Assembly: GCF_963576615.1 (NCBI RefSeq)
Contig: NC_088712.1
Span: 30,099,870 to 30,163,869 of the forward strand
Direction: 5' to 3'
From: Watersipora subatra
Taxonomy: Eukaryota; Bryozoa; Gymnolaemata; Cheilostomatida; Watersiporidae
DNA length: 64,000 bases
Shown here: piece by piece, positions 1 to 13,000 of the stretch
Position numbering within the stretch: position 1 is the first letter of the stretch
Layout of the letters: each line of letters begins with the position of its first letter
Position numbers and translations under genes: made by a program
The notes under the pieces: model-generated
What the model was told of the DNA's origin: nothing
What the model saw: only the letters and a program-made list of their open reading frames with translations
Databases searched by the model: none

Positions 1-87
1 GGGAGGAATAGTTGTGAACATACTTATGTACATGCCAATCTTTGATGGCTTCATGTTTCAGCTCACTCACTAGAAAATAATGATTGC

Positions 88-492
88 TTGAGAGATCATG
101 AGGCTAGAGATTATGACGTGAGAGATCATGACGTGAAAGATGGTGACGCAAGAGATTGTGGCGCGAGAGATCGTGGCGCGAGAGATCGTGACGCGAGAGA
201 TCATGATGTGAGAGATCATGACGCGAGAGATTGTGATGCGAGAGATCGTGACGCTAGAGATCATGACATGAGAGATCATGACGTGAAAGATGGTGACGCG
301 AGAGATTGTGGCGCGAGAGATCGTGACGCGAGAGATTGTGATGCGAGAGATCGTGACGCGAGAGATCGTGGCGTGAGAGATCGTGACGGGAGAGATCATG
401 ACGTGAGAGATCATGATGTGAGAGATCATGATGTGAGAGATCATGACGTGAGAGATCATGACGTGAGAGATCATGACGCGAGAGATCATTAT
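88..492. repeat. 15-bp minisatellite
   Basis: About 27 tandem copies of a 15-bp unit of the form AGAGATCATGACGTG, with frequent C/T and A/G changes at CG/TG positions. The unit is five codons long, so both strands stay open (RDHDV on plus, VMISH on minus). These are not genes. It lies upstream of, or in a 5' intron of, gene A. Confidence 0.93.
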
Positions 493-524
493 GTAATCTA
501 TTTTCCTAACACTGGCTTGAGTTA

Positions 525-657
525 CAATAACTGCTCTTGTTTAGACTAGCTTAAGTGACTCCAATTCATTGGGTAAAGAAACTTAGCCAATTCAAAATAA
601 GTTTTTTATGTGAAAACTTTTTTTATTACCCGTGCAGTGTCGGGCCTTCATCTAGCG
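525..657 (+). mobile_element. Helitron-like 3' end fragment
   Basis: Shares its body (CTTAAGT, ATTGGGTAAAGAAACTTAGCC) and its end (TTATTACCCGTGCAGTGTCGGG, then CATCTAG) with copies near 29.9, 31.4, 34.9 and 37.9 kb. A small GC hairpin followed by CTAG resembles Helitron 3' termini. The class is an inference; the shared family is seen directly. Confidence 0.45.
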
Positions 658-898
658 TATATACAAGTATTTGCTACTTAAAAACATGTTCATTTTTATA
701 ATTTCTTCTCAGGTCTGCAATGCATTAATTCAATTTTAATTATTTTAAATTCGATTGACATGCATGTTAATTGATATACGAGAATTAGACTTTTATTTCG
801 AGGTATGACTGTACTCACTTGTTAGAGCTTGTAGTGAAATTTAGTTGCCATAGACCACATATCTTTTTCAACTATAAGTCCAGTTGTTTCTCTCACAG

Positions 899-1060
899 CC
901 ACTATCCTGACAGACACGGTATGTCTCAGAGAATCAGCTGGTAAAGTGAAACCACTAGATATTGCGATGGTTGAACGATTAGAGCAGGAGTTTGCTATGT
1001 CCTCAACGTCTAGAGAGGAGGTGTGGAGGGAAGTCATGGATGCCAAGTCTAACATAACTG
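899..1060 (+). CDS. Gene A exon 1 (first recognised)
   Basis: The acceptor is TTTCTCTCACAG ending at 898 and the donor is G|GTACCG at 1061. It encodes about 53 residues beginning TILTDTVCLRESAGKVKP and continuing with VERLEQEF and EEVWREVMD, which looks helical. Out phase is 1, matching exon 2. Upstream exons were not identified. Confidence 0.6.
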
Positions 1061-4000
1061 GTACCGAGCCTGTGTTCCTTCCGATCTTTCTAACCAACTG
1101 TTGACTTGATGAATTGTATAAACTAGTGTATTATCTTGGATAGTTTGTATCTGCAGTTCCGACAATAATCCCTCATTATTCGCTGTTAAAAGTCACCGTC
1201 TCATTAATCGTAAACATTTTTTTCTTTTTCTTAGGTTTATCGACAATTTTGAGAGTAATTAAGCATAATGAAAGGCCTCACAAGGTACGCTTTTACTCTT
1301 CACAAAGCGTGACAGAAACATAGCGCATCGCGACACTGACAGTTGCCTCCTCACTGGGCCAGAATATTAGAGACATTTATGTTTTTATATATTTTATTTC
1401 TTGGTTTGTTTATTTTCAGTTTTTTTTAATGAATTTTTTTACAAAGTACTAAAGCGGCGAAAATTGAGCCTTGAAGTAGCGAGGGATACAGGTACATAAC
1501 ACATATACCAGTACATAACATAGTGCACGTAATCCGCGCGTGGCAAGGTACTTCGTTAGCGACTTCGTGTAACGACGGACTCGAAAACTGCTGGAGTATT
1601 CGTTTAATGCAAATCTCTTGTAATTATGATGGTGCAGTGGCAGTTACAGTGACAGTTACAGTGGCAGTTACAGTGGCAGTTACAGTGGCAGTTACAGTGG
1701 CAGTTACAGTGGCAGTTACAGTGACAGAGTAGTTTTGCCTGCTCTGCTACTGTAACTTCCGTCGCATACGTATTATAAGTTTGCCACCATCTCTCACTCA
1801 GTATCTTCTCGCACTAATCATTTAGTCGTATGCTTTCTAGGATTACATCCGTACGTAGTGTTCGTTCTCAAGTTCAATACTCTTAGATTATTGGCAAAAA
1901 TAACTCATATTCTACTCTTCCAATAACATAATAACTATATAATAAAGGTGAAATAATAGAAAGTAAATAATACTTTATGTATGTATCGTCGAATGATGAT
2001 AAAATGGCTAGTTCCCATTCAATTTTGATATTTTAGTCGTGCCTGGCTCTTTACAATCTTAAAATTTATTAAATATTAAATGATAGGTTTATAATACTAC
2101 CAAAACAGTAAATAAGGCTTTCGTGTTTGAAAGGGGAAGAGTAAAATGTACCATATCATCGAATCGGGGCCTAACCTATGCAATGATGAACTGTTTTTCA
2201 ACGGTTTTTTTGGAACTAATTACCATCGATGGATGTCGACTACATGTACTACCTGTTACAGTACTCACACTTTCAAAACTATGAGATTCTAGTTTCAAAC
2301 TCACTTTTACTTTAGCGTTTATTTTCAGTTTTTTTACAACTTGAGCTCAACAGAAATCATGATTAACTAATGTTAAAAAATATATATATTCTTACATGTA
2401 ATATTTTGACCCTATATATCAAACCATTTATTTGATTTTAGTGGCTAACAGTTGCCCTTTTTTGTGGTTTTATTATTGTTGTATGGTATAATTTGAAAAA
2501 GATTCATGTTTGAAAAGAAATTATGGTCCAATTGTTATCAGTCTCTGACCTTGACCTTGAGACTCTTTGCTTACAGGGTTCACTACGGAGCAGTTATTGC
2601 GGAAGGACAGCAAAACATTTACAGTTTCTACTTCGACAATATCATCAACAGCCTATATGAGTTCTGTCAGTTTGTCTGTACAGGTACTGGCCTTCTATCT
2701 CAGTGCACCCACTCTTGAACATTTCATTACTGTGTTACTTTGGAGCGGCCGTATCTTTTTGCTGCTGTCCTCACACACTCGTAGCCAGTAAGGGTTGCTA
2801 CCAGTTATAGATGGTGTTCATATAGATATTTACTTGTCATTGTCCCCTGGCTTGATATAACTAACAAAAACAAATATAAACTAACAAAAAATACTGAACC
2901 CAAGTGTTGTATGACAAAGGCATATTTGTAGCTAACGTTATTAGAGTTAGCTAAGCATGCTTCCTTGATGGCTACGCCTTCACTGCTTTTCATGTAGACT
3001 ATTTTGACTTTTAGGGATTTCTAGAGAGAGATGACATCATGCGCGCCATCTCTAATCTGATGCTACAAAATGGCGCCAGGCTATTGGCTATTCTATGCAA
3101 TGGCGGTAGCGATGGGGTTTCAAGTAAACACTTTATTCTCTATACGGCAGACAATAATTTGAGGTCAAAGGTGAGCGTGTAAGACTTGTGTTATTATGAT
3201 GCGTGAATTCGCTAAATTGATTTTATATTTGTCATGTTGGCTCTTTACCATACTCCCAGAACTTTCTAGAATACAGTAGGCGCTCGTAAATGTAAATACA
3301 ACTACAGTGGAACTTCGGTTCTCGAACATAATCCGTTCCAGTAGGTTGTTTGAAAACCGGGTTGTTCGAGATTCGAAACAATTTTTCCCATTAGAGTTAA
3401 TATACATGTATATTAAGATAACAACTTCTGTACTGTGTACAACTGTAGTGTATACTACATACTCTAAATAAAAACGGGTAGATATAGATCGTGTTTAATT
3501 TTAATGAAAGATTTTTTACCTATGATGATGAAAACAGAAAACAAAAATGAAACATTTCGTATGTTTTGCTCTTAAAACATCAAAAATATTTTAGGTTAAG
3601 ATAAAATACCAGAAATTGATAATGAAACAGCGAAAAATACAACAGATCAGTTACATCAAAAATCGTGTGAAAAAGAAAATATAAACAGCAATGGCACGTT
3701 TACTTCACATCTTTGAAGAAGAATCCTCATACAAAACAATTTAGGGTAACTCGACTGGAGGGGTTATCTCCCTAGCACAGGGGTCAGCAACCCGCGGCTC
3801 CGGAGCGGCAAACGGCTCTTTCATCCCCTCACTCCGGCTCCCTCTGACTTTGGATTTTTTTCTTGTTTTTACCATACGCTGAGTAATTAGTAAAAATATA
3901 GAAATTTTATCACTAGGTTTTGTAATATAATTTCAAATTTTTTAATTATGGTGAAAAAGTGAAAAAATAACTTGACTGAAGGAGTTGTCTCTCTAGCAAA

Positions 4001-7000
4001 TCTCTTTGGTAGAAGGACGTCATCCCAGATAGTTTCTTCCTTTTTGTAAAGAATTTATAAAGTGTAACTTGCTTCTCTCTTTGCTAACGAATGTTTCCGT
4101 GCTGTTTCCAGAGCTGTTTCGAATGTTTAATTCTAATGCGCATGCTTTGGTTGAGAATTGAATTTATGTTCGAGATCCGAGACGAGCAGAACTGAAGCGT
4201 TCGAGAACCGAGGTTTCACTCTACAGCGTAAATAATGCGTTTCAGGAAGGTTTACATTATATGAGTTTTACGTTATAAGAACAGTAAAATACATGTAAAT
4301 TGCATGATTTGTTCTAAGATCTTTCCAAACTCTTTCCTTTGGCCATACAAAAAGGGAAATATTGACCTAACATTTTTATTTTGTGGGCTGTACCGTAACT
4401 GCATAATATTAACAATCGACAACTTTTCTCTTACTTATCATCAATCTCACTGGCTTTATAGACCTTGATTGCGGTGATTTTTACAATAAGTTGATGGGGC
4501 AGATCTTTGACGTTCACTTACAACAATTTGATTATTTGCTCTAAACATTAAAGTCTACTTTGCAAAGTAAACTTATAATAAATATTTTTTACATCTACAA
4601 GAAAGCAAAACAACAAAATATTTTACTAAAAAGCAGTAGGGGAGAAGTGGGTAATGTGGATAGTTTTTCTTTTTGTTACAGTTACCCCTATTCTATTCAC
4701 TTTAGAATACTCTAAATTATATCTTTAGCTTGCAGAGTTTGTTGGCTCTCTTTTCTTAATTGCTTGTTTTGTAATACAAGCAATAGTTTTTTCAGAATTC
4801 ACCATATCGTAAACCACATGTTTGTCCACATTACCTACCATCGGTGGGTAATGTGGACAGGTGCATTGGGTAATGTGAACATGTCATTTTTTTTCATTAA
4901 AAGTGAAAATTTCTCAAATATTTAAATAACTACAAGTAATATATGTATTTGGTTATATTCAATTTAACAGAAACTGTACAGGAATAATTCGAATATAAGA
5001 TAATTCTACTAAGTCTTGGTGATAAATCAGATGGTCTTTCGGTGTTGTTCGTATATCAAATTATGTCTCTCTTAAATTGAATGCTGATTGCTTAAAACCA
5101 AATATGAGTGCACTTCTGGTTCTTTCTGTATGTCCCTGTGACAGCGATTTAGGTAAGACTAATTCAAGCTGGCTGCGGCTCACATATTTACAATTTGGTA
5201 GGTCTGGCTTGAAAAGCTGCCCACTCGTGTGCCGGTAAAAGTCTACTTCCAACTCTTCAGAGGCAATAGTTTTAATTAAATTAAGGCAATTAATTTAACA
5301 TTCATTTTTCTAATTACAACATTTGAAAAAACTCGCGTCTATTAATCACAATCAATAGATGGTGCAAAACCACATTCACTTTTGCATTCGTAGTTATTGG
5401 CAAATAATTGTTGGACTGAGAAATTTACATGTACGTATATTAGTAAATTTACTAGTAAGCCTAGTAGTAGTAGTAAAAATTTAGACTTAACATCGAAACT
5501 AGCAAATTAAGCAGTTTATATCATATGCCTTGCAGCACAGTGTAATTTGGACATGGCATAAGGGTAATGTGGACATGTCCCCATTACCCCATCTTATATA
5601 TTATTACAAATTTTGATAAACCTCAATCATAGTCAGGAGTTGATTCTGACAATCAATAGAAATAAACAGCACAATATGCTTTGTTTGTGTACATATTGCC
5701 CCAAAAGTTCCAACAACGTCCACCCTATGTAACCCAGGTAGTAAAATTCAATTAAAAATTGCTATTTGTATGATAAATATTAAGATGCTTACAGATTGAT
5801 GTATGATGGATAGAAACTTCCAAATTAGCATGTGGCTTCTTCTAACAGGAAAAGGAAAGGTTTTATAATATGAAACAAGTGGAATTGGTTATAAACTTTA
5901 GCTAATAATTTAACTGTCCACATTACCTAGCTGTCCACATTACCCACTTCTCCCCTACTACCCGTCCATCGTCTCTCTGTATTCAGGGGGTCAAGGTTAG
6001 GATAAAAGATACTTTTGACGATACTCCAATTCGTGACATTTGGATTGGTGAATCGATTTTGTGACACCTGCACCAATCAATCGCCTTTGTATTTATGGAC
6101 AATCGCGCAGCTACCTGACTATTGATCACGACGAACTAGATTGTTGCGAAGTGTATACTTGTATATAATAGATATAATGCTGCACACACATTGTTTTTTT
6201 TCGAGTGCGGTGAGATAGATTAGCGTTTAAATTGAATTTCGCGACTTCCCCGACTTGACTTTACGTTATATGGAATTATTTACGTTATCTGGAATTAACA
6301 TTATAGGACCGTCTACTGTACTCTAGAATTGTCTCCAAAATTGCTTCTTGGTTGACTTATGACCTCTCATGACCTTTTCACTTCAAAAACTGAAAATATA
6401 CTAGCAGATTATATTATACTTTTGACTACATCTAAATGCATGATATCTTTAGCTGATGCATATGGTAGACTGTGATCCTGACCTTCAGTTTACTGATGCC
6501 CCTAGTATCTCTGGCTATGATGAACTAGCTGTGAGAAAACTTAAGAATGTACAGATCTCACGAAAACAGGTGCGTTTATTAAGCCTTAACTCCAACCTGT
6601 TTGCTTTACAATATGGAAGAGAAAACAGGCTTACGATTCGATGACAGGTGCACTGCATGTGAGATTCTTCACTGGATAAAATAAAATGGTCTATTCTAGT
6701 ATCCATACCTATAATATCTGTTATTACACTGTGCTGTGCATACATTTCCTATTCTCTTTCGCTTCCTCTCAGATAACTTTTTTTTCTGTTATTATCAAAA
6801 ACAAGTAGCTATTTTATGTATTAAACTTTAAAATGGTAGAATGTGTCGACTGTGATGTTGATATAAAAGTAATTTATGTGCATAGTTAATTTTAGGTACT
6901 CCGACATCTGCTGGCCAGCCAATCATATGTGACAGGTCATATCATTTTCAAAACAAATGAGGCCGGATTGCAAAACTGTTTTTCACCCTATGTAATAGAG

Positions 7001-10000
7001 AAATTTCTCAGCTTTTCAAAATTGTTTTGGGAATTGAAATTGAAGCAATTTAACCTGAGATGCAGCTTTTTATCGAAGGTGATGTTGGTCAATATGGTCA
7101 ACACAACAAACCAAAAATTTTTTCTCAAAGATGATAGGTTGGATTTTAAACAGTATTATTTGTTGATACTTGAAAGGTCATAAGGTCATAACAGCCGCAC
7201 ACTAAAAACATTACACTTTGATAAACGTTAGAAATGACTACATAAAAGCCACATTGACGATTTTCACTCTAGGAGCCTATTGTGCATCATATGAAATGCC
7301 TCATTTGTATTAAAAATGATTTGACCTGTCACATATCTTATGTAATCCATGCATAGACATTGCATGTTATTAGAATACACAAAATTGAGAGTTTTTGTGA
7401 TATTACGGCTAAATGTTGTGAAATTCATAATGCATAGCTTGTCCTGCTAATCCATAAATTACAAAGTTTTAATCATTTGCCCAACTTTGGTGGTAGATAT
7501 GACTCTGTACCCTGATATGCTTTGACCTTATTTGACCTACATCTTCTATTATCTACATATTACTTCTTCAGCAATAATTTAATCTCACTTGTAGGTGCTG
7601 CCTAAGTAATATAACCTCACTTGTAGGTGCTGCCTAAGTAATATAAGCTCACTTGTAGGTGCTGCCTAAGCAATATAAGCTCACTTGTAGGTGCTGCCTA
7701 AGCAATATAACCTCACTTGTAGGTGCTGCCTAAGCAATATAAGCTCACTTGTAGGTGCTGCCTAAGTAATATAAGCTCACTTGTAGGTGCTGCCTAAGCA
7801 ATATAACCTCACTTGTAGGTGCTGCCTAAGCAATATAAGCTCACTTGTAGGTGCTGCCTAAGAAATATAAGCTCACTTGTAGGTGCTGCCTAAGTAATAT
7901 AAGCTCACATGTAGGTGCTGCCTAAGTAATATAAGCTCACTTGTAGGTGCTGCCTAAGTAATATAAGCTCACTTGTAGGTGCTGCCTAAGCAATATAAGC
8001 TCACTTGTAGGTGCTGCCTAAGAAATATAAGCTCACTTGTAGGTGCTGCCTAAGCAATATAATCTCACTTGTAGGTGCTGCCTAAGCAATTTAATCTCAC
8101 TTGTAGGTGCTGCCTAAGTAATATAAGCTCACTTGTAGGTGCTGCCTAAGCAATATAACCTCACTTGTAGGTGCTGCCTAAGCAATATAAGCTCACTTGT
8201 AGGTGCTGCCTAAGTAATATAAGCTCACTTGTAGGTGCTGCCTAAGTAATATAAGCTCACTTGTAGGTGCTGCCTAAGTAATATAAGCTCACTTGTAGGT
8301 GCTGCCTAAGTAATATAAGCTCACTTGTAGGTGCTGCCTAAGTAATATAAGCTCACTTGTAGGTGCTGCCTAAGTAATATAAGCTCACTTGTAGGTGCTG
8401 CCTAAGTAATATAAGCTCACTTGTAGGTGCTGCCTAAGTAATATAAGCTCACTTGTAGGTGCTGCCTAAGCAATATATGCTCACTTGTAGGTGCTGCCTA
8501 AGTAATATAAGCTCACTTGTAGGTGCTGCCTAAGCAATATAATCTCACTTGTAGGTGCTGCCTAAGCAATATAATCTCACTTGTAGGTGCTGCCTAAGCA
8601 ATATAAGCTCACTTGTAGGTGCTGCCTAAGTAATATAATCTCACTTGTAGGTGCTGCCTAAGCAATATAATCTCACTTGTAGGTGCTGCCTAAGTAATAT
8701 AAGCTCACTTGTAGGTGCTGCCTAAGTAATATAATCTCACTTGTAGGTGCTGCCTAAGTAATATAAGCTCACTTGTAGGTGCTGCCTAAGCAATATAACC
8801 TCACTTGTAGGTGCTGCCTAAGCAATATAATCTCACTTGTAGGTGCTGCCTAAGTAATATAAGCTCACTTGTAGGTGCTGCCTAAGCAATATAATCTCAC
8901 TTGTAGGTGCTGCCTAAGTAATATAAGCTCACTTGTAGGTGCTGCCTAAGCAATTTAATCTCACTTGTAGGTGCTGCCTAAGTAATATAAGCTCACTTGT
9001 AGGTGCTGCCTAAGCAATATAACCTCACTTGTAGGTGCTGCCTAAGCAATATAAGCTCACTTGTAGGTGCTGCCTAAGCAATATAACCTCACTTGTAGGT
9101 GCTGCCTAAGCAATATAAGCTCACTTGTAGGTGCTGCCTAAGCAATATAACCTCACTTGTAGGTGCTGCCTAAGCTCAGAAGCTTCCTTCAAACAATCAC
9201 AATGTCCGAAGATCTGGTCACCAAGTTCAGGTCAGACTCAGATTTAACCTTTAACCTAGAGTTGTCTACTCCTGGAACTCCAGTTATCATTGAAAGCCCT
9301 GCGCCAGAGCTGTACTCCAGGTGAGAAGAACGAGGAAAGCTATTAATGTAGCACCATTAATATAAATTTAGTTTAGATTAATATGCTTCCAGAGCTGTAC
9401 TCATTTAAAGGCCGCGTGAATATATTGAGACTGCATGATTAGCCATGTGTGTGTTGTTATGAATTTCATGTTGTGACCAGATTTGAATGTTTGAACTCTA
9501 TCAAGATAATATGATAAGTATGATGTGACACGCTTGATAACAAAAAGCGGTCTCACTCCTTCGCTACGGAAAGCCTTTATAACAGCTAGCCTTGGTACCT
9601 TGACAAAAATATTCATCACGGGTCACAGAGTTAACAGATCCACCCAAAATTTTGGCTCACCAAATTTAGGATATTGGGTTATCATTTTAATAAAAAAACG
9701 AATCAGTTTGTTTTCTTTTACTTACAATTCATAGAATAATATCGGGGTTTCCAAATTCTTTTTCTTCAGTTTAGGAAGGATTAAAAGAAACATTGTATAC
9801 AACGACCTAACCATATTTCTGCTTGTGAAATTCTTCAACACGGTATCAAATATTTCTATAACTACATTTTTATATTAGAGAATGGACTGCGTTTTTTTTC
9901 AAACTGCGAAAACGGTAGCGGTTTTTTTGCATTTTGTTTCACAAAACCAACAAAAATACTAAACGTGGGCTTTTGATTTTTAAATGCATTGATTTTTGTT

Positions 10001-13000
10001 CAGAATTTTCTGCTGACTCCAAAAAACTTTAGATCAAAGCTCTCTCACTGAAGCTCTGGCTTTTACAGCAAAAATACCAAGTGAATGTCAGCAAAATTGG
10101 TAGTCAGTACTTTCACTTGTCGCTTGTGATGCTCAGTGGCAGTCAGTACTTTTACTTGTCACTTGTAGTGCTCAGTGGTAGTCAGTACTTTTACTTGCCA
10201 CCTGTAATGCTCAGTGAGTCAGTACTTTTACTTGTCACTTGTAATGCTCAGTGGTAGTCAGTACTTTTACTTGCCACCTGTAATGCTCAGTGGTAGTCAG
10301 TACTTTTACTTGTCACTTGTAATGCTCAGTGAGTCAGTACTTTTACTTGTCATTTGTAATGAAAATGTAATGAAATAGAGGGGTAAGGACAATAGACATG
10401 GTTTTATTGAATGCGTCAAGTATATTTGTGGAAATATTTCGACGAATGGCGTTGCATGAATGTGTAAACAGAAGCCATCGTGTTCAATTATGTCCCATAT
10501 ATGCCATTGTGGAAAGGGATTCCAATCTACAGCATTTTCATGATGGCTGCGATTAACTGTTTGTTTTTGAGCTTTTAAGAGGTTATAATCACATTTCCAC
10601 ACATTTTGCACCTACAAAACAGCAGAGTAAGACACAGTGAACCTTTTGATACCAAATAACTGTAATGTGAATTTTGTTGCAAGTCAACCTTTAAGGTATA
10701 TCCGTTAAGGTTTACTTAAATTAGGGATTTGTTGGAAAGCAATAGAAAGTGAGCTTATAACAAGATAAAATATAGAAAAAGGAATGATGGAAAAGAAAGG
10801 AAAGCTAGAAGACAAGTAAAAGTGAAGTAATTTGTGTTTTGTTACAGTCAGGAGAACTCTGGGAATCACACACCTAATCCAACCTTCCATGTGGAAGCTC
10901 CACCCAATTCCTTCAAAGACGCGACAGCCCTGGACTCAGTTACCTCGTTCTTGCCAAGCTTCAACAACTCAGAAATGGTTAAAAGGATTATGATCAAGAA
11001 GAACCGCTTAGGTTGGCATCTTTCACTTTCTTGTCTCTCGGGATGTTGATCCCTGTTTTTATAAGCTTATGTCGTCAAGAAAACAACTGCAAATATCTCT
11101 CACTACCTACCGGCTCATCTTCCGTAGTCTCAGGGTATCGATCATCATGTGTAGCCTAAGGTGTTGCTCACCGTGTGTAGCCAAAAGGTCTTTTTTAGCC
11201 TTCGCAGTGTTATCACTATTGACACTGAAGGTGGGGTTCAGCACAAATGTGACATAAAGGAAAAATAAAGGAAAAGGTTGTTAGCTTTTGAGCCATGCTG
11301 ATTAACAACTAGGTTCCCAAAATGAACCTTTCTGGACTAGCATGTCATTTATCAAAGGCTACTAGAGAGAAGGCTATTACAAGAATTGGTTTGAGTATAT
11401 GATCTCCTTACAGCTTCTTACTCGCTGTTAGAAAAAAGAACAGACAAGTTAGTCTAGACAGTTGCTTAGAGGAAAACCAACCTGGTGAACCAAATACACA
11501 TATTTTATTAGAGGCTACATTTGTTTTCACAGTTAACTAGCCCACATATATCATATACCACTAGCTATCATATAAAATATGGTAGGTATAATATAACTGA
11601 AAATGAAAGGTTGACAATTCTTCTAAATTTGTTTTTTTTTTGGAATTGTTTTTTGCAGTCTGTACCAGTTCATATCCGAAGTGATGGATCGATGCAGGTA
11701 TAAACGTTTCTTTGGTTGAGTTTACGAGGAGAATTTTAATCAGTGATTTTAACAACGCTGATTATTGAGAGAATGTCGACGGAGTTTTTACGGACAGCTC
11801 GCTTTATGCCTGACAGCCCTTTGCATCTTGAATCTGTACTAGTTCGTCACTACTAATCTGAATTCATTCTTATTGCAGCAGCTGACGATGCTGAAGAACC
11901 GTGTGCAGATGGTATAGAGAATAACAGTGGTAACAGTTCGTGTCCATTCACTCCGGCCAATTCATTTGCTGACCGATATGCAGTCGAAGACCTTCATCTT
12001 CCTTCCTTCAACAACAGAGAAATGCTGCATCGAATGCTGCAGAAGAAACTGCTCATTGGCAGTTCTGGAGACATATGTATGTTGCGCATCCTTTTGTACA
12101 TCTCTCTATACTCCCAAATCCTCCTATGTCCTTCTTTACAAGCCCAAATCATCTTATGTCCTCCTATACAAACCCAAATTCCCCTATGTCTTCCTATACA
12201 GGCCCAAATCTTCCTATGTCTTCTTATGTCCTCATACGTATTCCCAGATATTCCCGTGTTGTCTTCCTATCAGGATTGTGACCATTACAAAAACAATCAT
12301 AACTGCATATTGATAAGCACTCACTGATGCCCAGTTGCAAAATGCATTTCAGTTGCAGTTAATGTTTGCCTGGATATTTATGTAGTTGCATTAGCAGTGC
12401 AGTAGTAGTAGTAAGCGTGTCACACCAATGCAGTATGCAGTATAGTTGCATTACACACTTTTACTACTGCGCAGTACACAGTAGACATGCACTATACATG
12501 CAGTATATACGCACTATACATGCAGTAGACATGCACTATACATGCAGTATATACGCACTATACATGCAGTAGACATGCACTATACATGCAGTATATACGC
12601 ACTATACATGCAGTAGACATGCACTATACATGCAGTATATACGCACTATACATGCAGTATACATGTACTACTGTTTATTGATGTGCAGTAAGCAGTATTG
12701 CTGCAGTGGTGTTATTACCTACTGCACAGCGGGGCCTGATGGATGGAGTGGGAGTGTTGCTAGTGCGCATTCACAGTGCTAGATGCAGTAGAGACTTTAC
12801 CATTACACTGGGTAGACTTTACCATTACACTGGGTAGACTTTACCATTACACTGGGTAGACTTTACCATTACACTGGGTAGACTTTACCATTACACTGGG
12901 TAGACTTTACCATTACACTGGGTAGACTTTACCATTACACTGGGTAGACTTTACCATTACACTGGGTAGACTTTACCATTACATTGGGTATTTTCGTGAA

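Larger units (their letters stand above)
3274..6318. mobile_element. Tc1/mariner-like TIR element (outer shell of a nest)
   Basis: Ends are CAGTAGGCGCTCGTAA at 3274 and its imperfect inverse ending GTCTACTG at 6318, each flanked by TA, as expected for Tc1/mariner targets. A relative with CAGTAGACGCTCTTATAACG ends lies at 46605-47463. Two further elements are inserted inside (3305-4221 and 4639-5955), leaving about 0.8 kb of its own sequence. No transposase is seen, so it is non-autonomous. It sits in the intron between gene A exons 4 and 5. Confidence 0.7.

Noticed and set aside
88-549. RDHD-type repeat protein at the left edge
   Set aside because: Same cause: a 15-bp period with both strands open and no supporting splice or domain evidence.
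822-1097. Minus-strand frame of 91 codons opposite gene A exon 1
   Set aside because: The plus strand has splice sites and phase continuity with downstream exons. The minus frame is a shadow.
7586-9174. CRISPR-like array
   Set aside because: Units are directly adjacent 32-mers with no unique spacers, and the genome is eukaryotic. The same holds for the arrays at 29945, 36120 and 48128.
11650-11699. Extra gene A exon (TTTTGCAG at 11658, donor after ATGCAG)
   Set aside because: Joined after exon 8 it gives a stop within a few codons, whereas direct joining of exons 8 and 9 keeps the frame. It could still be a poison exon.
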